Numbered from the stretch's first letter, positions 1 through 6,433 are shown. The stretch: DNA of 9,291 nt from a bacterium (GCA_029946075.1 JAQSDT010000016.1:1-9291); one strand, 5' to 3'. The notes: a model not told the origin generated them from the sequence alone. A program made the numbers and translations.

Positions 1-288
1 TCGACCATCTGCCCCGCCGTGCCCACGGTGGCCGAGCTCGGCATGAAGGACATGACCACGCAAAGCTGGTCATCGATCATGGTGCCGGCGGGAACGCCGT
101 CGCCGGTCGTCGACCGGCTGGCCGCCGCGGCACATGCGGCGCTGACCTCTGAGCGCGTCAAGGCGCATTTCGAAAAGGTCGGCACCCGCCCGATGACGCT
201 GCAGAAAACCGAGATGGTTCCCTTCATCGAGAAGGAGATCGTCCGCTGGCGCGATGTGATCGAGCGCGCGGGGCTGGAGAAGCAGTAG
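1..288 (+). CDS. TctC-family (Bug) solute-binding protein, C-terminal fragment
   Basis: This is the last 95 residues of a periplasmic binding protein of the tripartite tricarboxylate transporter family (TctC, also called Bug). The reading frame is already open at base 1, so the start and most of the protein lie upstream. What is visible matches the C-terminal lobe of the family: PTVAELG at residues 8-14, the segment SSIMVPAGTPSPVVDRL at 24-40, then an amphipathic helix with SERVKAHFEKVG at 50-61 and the usual ending FIEKEIVRWRDVIERAGL at 75-92. Family members bind small carboxylates and pass them to a TctA/TctB membrane pair, but many act as orphan binding proteins in bacteria that encode dozens of them. 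No tctA or tctB is present here, so the ligand cannot be stated. The TAG stop lies 6 bp from the stop of the converging gene. The family call is firm; the substrate is unknown. Confidence 0.88.
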   Translation, partial: STICPAVPTVAELGMKDMTTQSWSSIMVPAGTPSPVVDRLAAAAHAALTSERVKAHFEKVGTRPMTLQKTEMVPFIEKEIVRWRDVIERAGLEKQ

Positions 289-294
289 GCGCCA

Positions 295-1818
295 CTATGC
301 GCGCCGCGGGCTGATCTTCCACGTCGCAGCAAGAATCGCCGCCGTGATCGCGCCGCTGATGAGCGCCGCAATCGGGATCGTCACGGCAAGCGCCGCGGTG
401 GCAGCCCAGCCGATCGAGCAGAACGCTTCGGCAAAGGTCGCCAGCCGTGACGAAGTCTGGCGGCGGCGGAACTGGCTGCGCTTGGCCTGCACGCGGAACC
501 AGAGCTGGATGGCAGCCGCCGAGATGGTCGCGATGATGACGCCAATCGCGGTGATGACCGCCTGCGTAACGGAGGCCAAGGCGAGTACCGCGATCAGTGG
601 CGCAAAGATGGCGCCGATCACCAGCAGCACCACTTCGATCTTGGCGCTGGTCACGCGCGACGGCGGCAACGGCGCGGTTGCCACCAGGTCGGCGGCGTCC
701 TCGCCCGAAATGGTCAGCCAGGCGAGGCCGCCGGCGAGTTGTCCGGCCGCCATCACGATCACGGGTGTGACCAGCACGATCGCGGCCGAGCTTTCCGAAA
801 AGCTGCGCCACAGCAACAGGGCAGGCGGCACCAGGTAGAGCAGCTGCATCAGGCTTTGCGACAGCAGCCACGGGTCGCGCCGCAACAATAGCAGCTCCTT
901 GGCGCGCAGCGCCTGCTGCCGCGAGCCGCCGCGAAAGGTCGTGGCGCGGGAGCTGCGCCGCGTCGTTCGCGAGGTGGCGGCGACGCTGACGACCGTCTCG
1001 GTAAATTTTGGCGAGAACACCGCCATGACAATGCCGAGCAGCAACAGGCCGCCGGCGAGGAGCCAGGACAGCACGGTACCGTCGCCGATCGCGGCGCGGG
1101 CCGGCCACCACAGCGGACTGTCGGGCCCGGGGGCATAGGCCGCCGCCGCATCCGATGTCAGTACGGCAAAGCGCGACAGCGTGCCGTAGGAAAGGATCGC
1201 CGCGACCTGCAGTGCGATGACGAAGCCGGCGCCGATGATGGCAGCGACGATCTGCGCGACGAGGCGGGTACGGCTCGGCCCGATCAGCCGGAACAGAACC
1301 ACCGTGATGGCGATGGCAATGGCCGCGGCCGACAGCCCGATCGCGACGACCACGCCGAACGCGGCTAGCCAGCGGGCGCCGCCGCCGATCGCGAGCACGT
1401 CGACGAATGGCGTCGACAGCAGCAGCGCCATGCCGGTCACCGACAGGGCGATTGCCGCGATCCGCACCGAGAACATGTTGGCGAGCTTTGCCGGCGACGA
1501 CATGATGAGGTCGAGATCGGCGCGGGCGTAGAACACCCGCGTCACCGATTCGATTGCCTGCGACAGCACCAGGGCCCAGGCAAGGAAGATGGTCGCGGTG
1601 ATGACGATCAGTTCGGATTTGCCGAGCGGAGCCTGCAGGTCGGCAAAGCGGCCGATCACGGCATAGGCCGGCAGGTGCATCACCGCAGCGAACACGATCA
1701 GCGCGATGACGGCGCGTTTACGCTTGCCCCGGCTCCCGGTCATCATGGCCAGCCATTCGCGCCATGCGAGCCGGATCTCGTGCCGGGCAAACCAGGAGAG
1801 GGCTGCCGTCGAACTCAT
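295..1818 (-). CDS. ABC-2-like transporter membrane (permease) protein
   Basis: A 507-residue polytopic membrane protein, the probable permease partner of the ATPase encoded just upstream. Hydrophobic segments lie near residues 35-57, 68-90, 117-140, 148-177, 187-210, 249-269, 318-336, 345-368, 394-418, 419-440 and 464-500, giving about 11-12 membrane spans. A basic stretch near 284-310 separates two halves. Each half carries a similar cytoplasmic-type motif: DLDLIMSSPAKLANMFSVR at 102-119 and ADLVATAPLPPSRVTSAK at 377-393. Such D-L...S/A-P motifs are familiar in large ABC-2-type permeases, and their duplication suggests a fused pair of six-span units. The start ATG overlaps the stop of the ATPase gene in ATGA, so translation is probably coupled. 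The pair most likely exports or moves a substrate in the inner membrane, but nothing visible identifies it. I recognise the class, not a named gene. Confidence 0.8.
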   Translation of the reverse strand: MSSTAALSWFARHEIRLAWREWLAMMTGSRGKRKRAVIALIVFAAVMHLPAYAVIGRFADLQAPLGKSELIVITATIFLAWALVLSQAIESVTRVFYARADLDLIMSSPAKLANMFSVRIAAIALSVTGMALLLSTPFVDVLAIGGGARWLAAFGVVVAIGLSAAAIAIAITVVLFRLIGPSRTRLVAQIVAAIIGAGFVIALQVAAILSYGTLSRFAVLTSDAAAAYAPGPDSPLWWPARAAIGDGTVLSWLLAGGLLLLGIVMAVFSPKFTETVVSVAATSRTTRRSSRATTFRGGSRQQALRAKELLLLRRDPWLLSQSLMQLLYLVPPALLLWRSFSESSAAIVLVTPVIVMAAGQLAGGLAWLTISGEDAADLVATAPLPPSRVTSAKIEVVLLVIGAIFAPLIAVLALASVTQAVITAIGVIIATISAAAIQLWFRVQAKRSQFRRRQTSSRLATFAEAFCSIGWAATAALAVTIPIAALISGAITAAILAATWKISPRRA

Positions 1819-2573
1819 GCGGCCGCCGCGTCGGCGTCGACCAGCGCGATGAACATGTCTTCGAGGCTGGTGTCGTTGCGCCCGTTCTGCTGGCGCAGTT
1901 CGGCCAGCGTGCCTTCGGCGACCAGCCGGCCCGCGGCGATGACGCCGATCCGGTCGGCCATGCGCTCGGCGACTTCGAGTATGTGCGTCGTCATGATCAC
2001 GGTGCAGCCGGAGCGGACGCGCTGCTGCAGCAATCCCTTGACGTGGCGTGCGGACAGCGCATCGAGGCCGGTCAGGGGTTCGTCGAGAATGATCAGTCGG
2101 GGATCGTGAACCAGCGCACCCGCGCGCGCCACCTTCTGGCGCATGCCCTTGGAAAATCCCTCGCAGCGCTCGTGCAGATGCGGCGCGAGTCCGAGCGATA
2201 TCAGAAGCTGCTGCGCCGAGGGTTCAGACACGGCGGGCTCGATACCCCAGAGGCCGGCGACGAATTCGAGATATTCCAGCGGCGTGAGCTTGTCATAAAT
2301 CATCGGCTCGTCGGATACCCAGGCCATGATCTGCTTGGCGGCGACGGGGTCGGCGAGTGCATCGATGCCTGAAATGTGGACAGAGCCGGCGTCGGGCCGC
2401 AACAGGCCCGCGACCATGCGCAGTGTCGTGGTCTTGCCTGCGCCATTGGGGCCGAGCAGGGCATAGAATTCACCGCCGCGAACGGTCAGATCGAGGGCGT
2501 CGACCGCAGGGCGGTCAAAACGCTTCGTTAACCCTCGCACTTCGAGCGCTGATTTTGCTGGCTGTGTGGTCAC
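1815..2573 (-). CDS. ABC transporter ATP-binding protein (ABC-2 exporter type)
   Basis: The 252-residue nucleotide-binding subunit of an ABC transporter that would power the adjacent permease. Walker A is GPNGAGKTTT at 41-50, the signature loop is FSKGMRQK at 140-147, Walker B is LIILDEP at 160-166, the D-loop follows in LTGLD, and the switch histidine is H197 in TTHILE. The SKGMRQK signature in place of LSGGQ is usual for ABC-2 exporters of the CcmA/YhaQ kind. The Q-loop position reads WVSDEPMIYDKLT (85-97), so the usual glutamine seems to be D88 or E89. I chose the GTG at 2573 because the protein then begins just before the conserved LEVRGLTKRF. The frame stays open to 2810, but that extension (CCIEPKAPSP and similar) shows no family similarity. 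No strong Shine-Dalgarno is visible. Its stop overlaps the permease start by 4 nt. The substrate is unknown. Confidence 0.87.
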   Translation of the reverse strand: MTTQPAKSALEVRGLTKRFDRPAVDALDLTVRGGEFYALLGPNGAGKTTTLRMVAGLLRPDAGSVHISGIDALADPVAAKQIMAWVSDEPMIYDKLTPLEYLEFVAGLWGIEPAVSEPSAQQLLISLGLAPHLHERCEGFSKGMRQKVARAGALVHDPRLIILDEPLTGLDALSARHVKGLLQQRVRSGCTVIMTTHILEVAERMADRIGVIAAGRLVAEGTLAELRQQNGRNDTSLEDMFIALVDADAAAA

Positions 2574-2608
2574 GATACGGTCCGGTTTCGCTCTGCTAGC
2601 GCGACCAT
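2570..2608 (-). other. Possible 12-codon upstream ORF overlapping the ATPase start
   Basis: On the minus strand an ATG at 2608-2606 opens a 12-codon frame (MVALAERNRTVS) whose TGA stop overlaps the GTG start of the ABC ATPase as GTGA. The 4-nt overlap is the geometry that often couples translation, and it could offset the weak ribosome-binding site of the GTG. No good Shine-Dalgarno precedes the ATG, and a frame this short arises easily by chance. This is a speculative call. Confidence 0.2.
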
Positions 2609-2610
2609 GA

Positions 2611-2627
2611 ACCGAAGAACTTTCGGT
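2611..2627. promoter_or_regulatory. Inverted repeat ACCGAA-N5-TTCGGT, possible operator
   Basis: A 17-bp perfect inverted repeat with 6-bp arms, ACCGAA (2611-2616) and TTCGGT (2622-2627), 38 bp upstream of the GTG start of the minus-strand ATPase. It is the size of a typical dimeric repressor site. The right arm is also the left arm of a longer 9-bp repeat (TTCGGTGCG at 2622-2630 with CGCACCGAA at 2651-2659), so as RNA the two pairings would be mutually exclusive. It could be an operator, a leader hairpin or chance. The symmetry is certain; the function is a guess. Confidence 0.35.
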
Positions 2628-2651
2628 GCGGTGAATCGAGCGCCCCAAATC

Positions 2652-2676
2652 GCACCGAACTGCACAAGTTGGGTGC
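2652..2676. promoter_or_regulatory. 25-bp near-perfect palindrome, probable operator in divergent spacer
   Basis: Two 10-bp arms, GCACCGAACT (2652-2661) and AGTTGGGTGC (2667-2676), are complementary at nine of ten positions around the 5-nt centre GCACA. The only arm mismatch is G2657 against G2671. The left arm contains ACCGAA, the same half-site as the inverted repeat at 2611-2627; the two centres are 45 bp apart. The palindrome lies about 50 bp upstream of the TTGACA box of the liv operon and about 80 bp upstream of the ATPase start, so a bound regulator could act on either side. No regulator gene lies in the window. A regulatory role is inferred from symmetry and position. Confidence 0.45.
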
Positions 2677-2724
2677 CTGCGGCATTTCTGCGCAATTCTT
2701 AACAGCCGCTCGCGCAGCGCTTTG

Positions 2725-2753
2725 TTGACAGGGCTTGGCGCTTTGGGCTCAAT
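2725..2753 (+). promoter_or_regulatory. Candidate sigma-70-type promoter of the liv operon
   Basis: A consensus -35 hexamer TTGACA (2725-2730) is followed after 17 bp by CTCAAT (2748-2753), which matches TATAAT at three of six positions. In alphaproteobacteria the -35 box is usually better conserved than the -10 box. Transcription would begin near 2760 and give a leader of about 100 nt before livH. It is the best plus-strand promoter candidate in the divergent spacer. The -10 box is weak, so this remains a prediction. Confidence 0.4.
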
Positions 2754-2822
2754 GCAGCAGGGATATATGCGGGCTGTCGGCGCGTTGCATGCCAGATAGC
2801 GTGTAGACACAAGATGCGAAGA

Positions 2823-2841
2823 GGCGGTCGATAGAACCGCC
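2823..2841 (+). promoter_or_regulatory. Small hairpin just upstream of the livH ribosome-binding site
   Basis: GGCGGT (2823-2828) and ACCGCC (2836-2841) form a perfect 6-bp stem with a 7-nt loop, ending 7 nt before the GGGGAGGG ribosome-binding site. In the leader RNA it could stabilise the 5' end or keep the ribosome-binding site open. No run of T follows, so it is not an intrinsic terminator. Confidence 0.3.
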
Positions 2842-2848
2842 CGGCATC

Positions 2849-2856
2849 GGGGAGGG
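2849..2856 (+). promoter_or_regulatory. Shine-Dalgarno of livH, decides between two ATG codons
   Basis: GGGGAGGG at 2849-2856 is a strong ribosome-binding site followed by two consecutive in-frame ATG codons at 2858 and 2861. Counted from the GGAGG core (2851-2855), the first ATG is only 2 nt away and the second 5 nt away. The second is therefore the better-placed start. Confidence 0.6.
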
Positions 2857-2860
2857 AATG

Positions 2861-3736
2861 ATGCTGGACTTCGTTCAGCAGCTCGTGAGTGGGATTGCGC
2901 TCGGCTGCGTCTATGGCCTGATCGCGCTCGGCTTCGTGCTGGTCTACAAAGCCACGGAGGTCGTCAATTTCGCGCAAGGCGATTTGATGATGCTGGGCGG
3001 CTTCTTCGTCTTCACCTTCATTGGCATGATGGGCCTCAATTACTGGCTCGGATTCGCCGGCGCGGTCATCTGCATGGCGGGGTTCGGCATGCTGGCCGAG
3101 CGCGTTGTGGTGCGGCCGATCCTCGGCTACCCGCAATTTTCCATCATCATGGCGACGATCGGGCTGGGGTATTTCCTGCGCTCCGTGGTCGGCATGATCT
3201 GGGGCACCGACGACTTCAAGATCGAGACGCCGTTCAGCCAGGGCGTGCTGCGAATCGGTTCGCTGGTGCTGGCCTATGACAAGCTCTCGGTGATCGCGGC
3301 GACCGTGATCCTTTGCGCACTGCTCTATCTGTTCTTCAATCGCACCACGCTCGGCACCGCGATGCGCGCCAGTTCGGAGAACATGCTGGCTGCCTACTAC
3401 ATGGGCATCCCGGTCAAGCGCGTGGTCTCGATCGTCTGGGCGATCAGTGCCGCGGTGGCGACGGCCGCTGGCGTGCTGCTGGCGCCGATCACCTTCATTC
3501 ACTCCAATGTAGGCCTCGTGCTCGGACTGAAGGCGTTTCCGGCCGCCGTACTTGGCGGCTTCGGTTCGATTCCCGGCGCAGTGGTCGGCGGCGTGATGAT
3601 CGGCGTGATCGAGAGCATGGCCGGCTTCTACCTGCCGCAGGGCTGGAAGGATATCGCGCCTTATCTCGTGCTTCTGGTGGTGCTGCTGCTCAAGCCAGAA
3701 GGCCTGTTCGGACTTCATACGCGGAAGAAAGTCTAA
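2861..3736 (+). CDS. livH: Branched-chain-amino-acid-type ABC importer, permease LivH
   Basis: An inner-membrane permease of the HAAT family, one half of the LivH-LivM channel. It is 291 residues from the ATG at 2861 (292 from 2858), the usual family length. The LivH hallmarks are present, numbered from 2858: GLIALGFVLVYKATEVVNFA (20-39) followed by QGDLMMLGGF; RTTLGTAMRASSENMLAAYY (162-181), containing the coupling-helix region that contacts the ATPases; GLKAFPAAVLGGFGSIPGA (223-241); and the terminal LKPEGLFG (278-285). About eight hydrophobic spans are apparent. It is the first gene of the plus-strand operon, and its TAA stop shares one base with the livM start (TAATG). The family assignment is firm. 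Because an acyl-CoA synthetase is in the same gene run, the substrate may be an organic acid rather than a branched-chain amino acid. Confidence 0.93.
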   Translation: MLDFVQQLVSGIALGCVYGLIALGFVLVYKATEVVNFAQGDLMMLGGFFVFTFIGMMGLNYWLGFAGAVICMAGFGMLAERVVVRPILGYPQFSIIMATIGLGYFLRSVVGMIWGTDDFKIETPFSQGVLRIGSLVLAYDKLSVIAATVILCALLYLFFNRTTLGTAMRASSENMLAAYYMGIPVKRVVSIVWAISAAVATAAGVLLAPITFIHSNVGLVLGLKAFPAAVLGGFGSIPGAVVGGVMIGVIESMAGFYLPQGWKDIAPYLVLLVVLLLKPEGLFGLHTRKKV

Positions 3737-4887
3737 TGAAGTTCCTGTTCAAGACGGATTACGAAGACGACATCAGGCTGTTTCCGCACAGCGGCTACAT
3801 CGTCTCCTATGGCGTGCTGGCGGCATTCCTGCTGGTCGCGCCGTTCGTGCTGTCCAGCTATCTGGTCAGCCAGCTGGTGTTCGTCTGCATCTACGCTACC
3901 GTCGGCGTCGGGCTGATGATCCTGACCGGCTTCACCGGCCAGGCCTCGCTCGGTCACGCCGCGTTTCTGGCCATCGGCGCTTATACCGCGGGCTTTCTGC
4001 AGCAGTATAACGTGCCATTTCCCGTCTATTTCCTGGCCGGCGGAGCGCTGACGGGCATCGTCGGCGCGCTGGTCGGATTTCCGGCGCTGCGGCTGTCGGG
4101 CATCTACCTCGTCATCGCGACGATTTCGTTTGCCTTCATCGTCGAGGAAGTGCTGGCGCGCTGGGAAAGCGTGACCCACGGCAACGAGGGCATGCGGGTC
4201 AAGGCCCTGAGCCTGTTCGGACAGACGGTGCCGCAAAACGGCTCGGCCTTCTACTTCCTTTGTCTTGGCGTGCTGGTCGTCACCATCATCGGCACGCTCA
4301 ATCTGCTGCGTTCGCCGACCGGCCGCGCCTTCGTCGCCATCCGCGACAGCGAAACGGCGGCCCGCAGCATGGGCGTCAACGTCTCGCTCTACAAGGTGAA
4401 GTCGTTCGCGATATCAGCGGCGATCACCGGCTTTGCCGGCGTGCTGTTTGCGCACAAGCTGTCGTTCATCTCTCCGGAAATGTTCACGCTGCAGCTGTCG
4501 ATCGAATTCATCATCGTGATCCTGATCGGCGGCACCTTCAGCCTGCATGGTGCGGTGCTGGGCGCGATCTTCCTCGTCATGATCGATCCGTTCCTGACCT
4601 ATCTGAAGGACGATCTGCCCGGCATCATCGCCGGCATCGCCGCCGCCTTCGGCGCAGGCAAGGCCACGGTCTCTAATGTTCAGGCCAATGTCGCGGCCAT
4701 TGCCTCTGCCAACGGTCTGAAGGGCGCGATCTACGGGGTGATCATCGTGCTGTTCGTGCTGTTCGAGCCGCTCGGCCTGTACGGGCGCTGGTTGAAGATC
4801 AAGCTCTTCTTCCAGCTGTTCCCGCTCTACAAGCGCGCCACCTTCAAACGCCAGAAGATCTACGTGAAATCGGAGCGGAACCGATGA
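3736..4887 (+). CDS. livM: Branched-chain-amino-acid-type ABC importer, permease LivM
   Basis: The second HAAT permease, 383 residues, pairing with LivH. I chose the ATG at 3736, which overlaps the livH stop as TAATG; the frame is open from 3313, but that region is livH. The LivM signature TGFTGQASLGHAAFLAIGAY lies at 64-83. The coupling-helix region GRAFVAIRDSETAARSMGVN is at 196-215, and IGGTFSLHGAVLGA is at 264-277. About ten spans are apparent. Two features differ from compact LivM proteins: an extra stretch at roughly 291-330 (KDDLPGIIAG, then FGAGKATVSNVQANVAAIAS) before the last span, and a basic, probably cytoplasmic tail at 351-383 (RWLKIKLFFQLFPLYKRATF, then KRQKIYVKSERNR). I recall similar tails in LivM proteins encoded next to acyl-CoA synthetases. 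The last codons overlap the livG start by 4 nt. Confidence 0.93.
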   Translation: MKFLFKTDYEDDIRLFPHSGYIVSYGVLAAFLLVAPFVLSSYLVSQLVFVCIYATVGVGLMILTGFTGQASLGHAAFLAIGAYTAGFLQQYNVPFPVYFLAGGALTGIVGALVGFPALRLSGIYLVIATISFAFIVEEVLARWESVTHGNEGMRVKALSLFGQTVPQNGSAFYFLCLGVLVVTIIGTLNLLRSPTGRAFVAIRDSETAARSMGVNVSLYKVKSFAISAAITGFAGVLFAHKLSFISPEMFTLQLSIEFIIVILIGGTFSLHGAVLGAIFLVMIDPFLTYLKDDLPGIIAGIAAAFGAGKATVSNVQANVAAIASANGLKGAIYGVIIVLFVLFEPLGLYGRWLKIKLFFQLFPLYKRATFKRQKIYVKSERNR

Positions 4888-5642
4888 GCTACTTCCGTGC
4901 AGACAATCTCTCGCTGCACTTCGGCGGCCTCAAGGCGGTCGATTCGGTCAGCTTCGCCGTGGAGAAGGGCGAGATCCTCTCGATCATCGGCCCCAACGGC
5001 GCCGGCAAGAGCTCGATCTTCAACCTGATCTCGCGGATCTACCCGCCGACGTCGGGCAAGATCTTCTTCGAGGGCCAGGACATCACCGAGCAGCCGGCGT
5101 ACGAGATTGCCGGCCTCGGCATCGCCCGCACGTTCCAGAACATCGAATTGTTCGAGAACGCGACCATGCTGAGCAATCTGCTGGTCGGCCGGCACCGTCA
5201 CTCCACCACGCAGCTCTGGCAGGAATTGCTGTTCCTGCCGGGCGTGCGCGCCAACGAAAAGGCCCATCGCCGCGCGGTCGAGCAGGTGATCGAGTTCCTC
5301 GACCTCGAAGTCTATCGCGACAAGCTGATCTCGGGACTACCCTACGGCGTCCGCAAGGTGATCGAGCTGGCGCGGGCGCTGTGCTCGGAGCCGAAGCTGA
5401 TCCTGCTCGACGAGCCTTCTTCCGGACTGAACGTCGAGGAAACCGGTGACATGTCGTTCTGGATCCGCGACCTGAAGACCGATCTCGGAATTACCGTGCT
5501 GATGGTCGAGCATGATATGTCGCTGGTGAACCGCGTTTCCGACCGCGTGATCGCGCTCAACTACGGCAGGGTGATCGCGATGGGTTCGCCATCCGAGGTG
5601 CAGCGTCATCCCGACGTCGTCGCAGCCTATCTCGGCGCATGA
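4884..5642 (+). CDS. livG: Branched-chain-amino-acid-type ABC importer, ATPase LivG
   Basis: One of the two cytoplasmic ATPases of the importer, 252 residues. Walker A is GPNGAGKS (36-43), and the Q-loop is ARTFQNIELF (81-90), a LivG hallmark with Q85. The signature region LPYGVRKVIELARAL spans 152-166, Walker B is LILLDEP (172-178), the D-loop is SSGLN, and the switch histidine is H210 in VEHDMSLV. The tail GSPSEVQRHPDVVAAYLG is the normal LivG ending. The signature is looser than the common LPYGxQR form, with V-R-K where a glutamine is usual. The ATG overlaps the livM stop in ATGA and has a GGAG-type ribosome-binding site near 4872-4875. It should form a heterodimer with LivF on the LivH-LivM channel. 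Confidence 0.93.
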   Translation: MSYFRADNLSLHFGGLKAVDSVSFAVEKGEILSIIGPNGAGKSSIFNLISRIYPPTSGKIFFEGQDITEQPAYEIAGLGIARTFQNIELFENATMLSNLLVGRHRHSTTQLWQELLFLPGVRANEKAHRRAVEQVIEFLDLEVYRDKLISGLPYGVRKVIELARALCSEPKLILLDEPSSGLNVEETGDMSFWIRDLKTDLGITVLMVEHDMSLVNRVSDRVIALNYGRVIAMGSPSEVQRHPDVVAAYLGA

Positions 5643-5652
5643 GGTTGATGGC

Positions 5653-6432
5653 ATGAGCACTCCCGACATCATCCTCAAGCTCAGCAACATCGAGAGCTAT
5701 TACGGTCCGATCCAGGCGATCAGGGGCATCAGCCTCGAGGTGCCGCGCGGCCAGATCGTCACGCTGCTCGGCGCCAACGGCGCCGGCAAAACGACGGTGC
5801 TGAAGACCATCTCCGGCATTCTCGACCCCCAGAAGGGATCGATCGAATTCCTCGGCAAGCCGATCCAGCGCGTCGAGGCCGACAAGATCGTGCGTCTCGG
5901 CCTCAGCCATGTTCCGGAGGGGCGGGAAGTGTTTCCGTTCCTGTCGGTGCGGGAAAACCTGATGATGGGCGCCTATCCGCGCAGCGATCGCGCCGGCGTC
6001 GCCGAAGATCTCGAGCGGGTCTACGGTTATTTCCCGCGCCTCAAGGAGCGCATCAACCAGCCGGCGGGGCAGTTGTCCGGCGGCGAGCAGCAGATGCTGG
6101 CGATCGGCCGGGCGCTGATGAACCGCCCGACCTTGCTGCTGTTGGACGAGCCCTCGCTTGGGCTGTCGCCGATCCTGGTGAAAGAGATCTTTACCATCAT
6201 CAAGCGCGTCAACGAGGAGCAGGGGATGTCGATCCTGCTGGTCGAGCAGAACGCCAAGGTGGCGCTGGAGACCGCGCATTACGGCTATGTCCTCGAAATC
6301 GGCCGGGTCGTCATGAACGACACCTGTGAGCGGCTGATGAATTCAAAGGACATCCAGGAATTCTATCTTGGCGCCAAGGAAGAGGGCGCCCGCGGGGAGC
6401 GGCGCTGGAAAAAGAAGAAAACGTGGCGCTGA
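5653..6432 (+). CDS. livF: Branched-chain-amino-acid-type ABC importer, ATPase LivF
   Basis: The second ATPase of the importer, 259 residues. Walker A is GANGAGKT (40-47), the Q-loop position carries glutamate in VPEGREVFPFLSVRENL (87-103), the signature is a canonical LSGGEQQ (141-147), Walker B is LLLLDEP (161-167), and the switch histidine is replaced by glutamine (Q199 in VEQNAKVAL). The VPEGR and VEQN forms are standard for LivF. After the usual end EFYLG (236-240) comes a 19-residue, strongly basic tail finishing RRWKKKKTWR, longer than in classical LivF. Its ribosome-binding site GAGG (5641-5644) overlaps the livG stop, 8 nt before the ATG, and the intergenic gap is only 10 nt. Function as part of the importer is firm; the role of the tail is unknown. 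Confidence 0.93.
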   Translation: MSTPDIILKLSNIESYYGPIQAIRGISLEVPRGQIVTLLGANGAGKTTVLKTISGILDPQKGSIEFLGKPIQRVEADKIVRLGLSHVPEGREVFPFLSVRENLMMGAYPRSDRAGVAEDLERVYGYFPRLKERINQPAGQLSGGEQQMLAIGRALMNRPTLLLLDEPSLGLSPILVKEIFTIIKRVNEEQGMSILLVEQNAKVALETAHYGYVLEIGRVVMNDTCERLMNSKDIQEFYLGAKEEGARGERRWKKKKTWR

Positions 6433-6433
6433 A

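Noticed and set aside
288..305. GGCGC/GCGCC hairpin across the two convergent stop codons as a bidirectional terminator
   Set aside because: The stem is only 5 bp with an 8-nt loop and no T-run on either strand, which is expected by chance at this GC content.
224..1111. Long minus-strand frame overlapping the ABC-2 permease in another frame
   Set aside because: Arg/Ala-rich shadow of the permease gene; no domain, no plausible ribosome-binding site, and the permease frame has clear membrane spans.
2574..2810. N-terminal extension of the ABC-2 ATPase to 2810
   Set aside because: The extra 79 residues are unlike ABC ATPases and cross the palindrome cluster and the candidate liv promoter. The GTG at 2573 gives the usual length.
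2699..3718. A 339-codon open frame on the minus strand opposite livH
   Set aside because: Its composition is dominated by His, Arg, Asp and Gln, as expected for the antisense of a GC-rich membrane-protein gene, and it resembles no family I know. livH on the other strand has all family motifs.
3313..3735. N-terminal extension of the livM frame
   Set aside because: The extension is an Arg-rich out-of-frame reading of livH. The ATG at 3736 in TAATG gives a normal LivM N-terminus.
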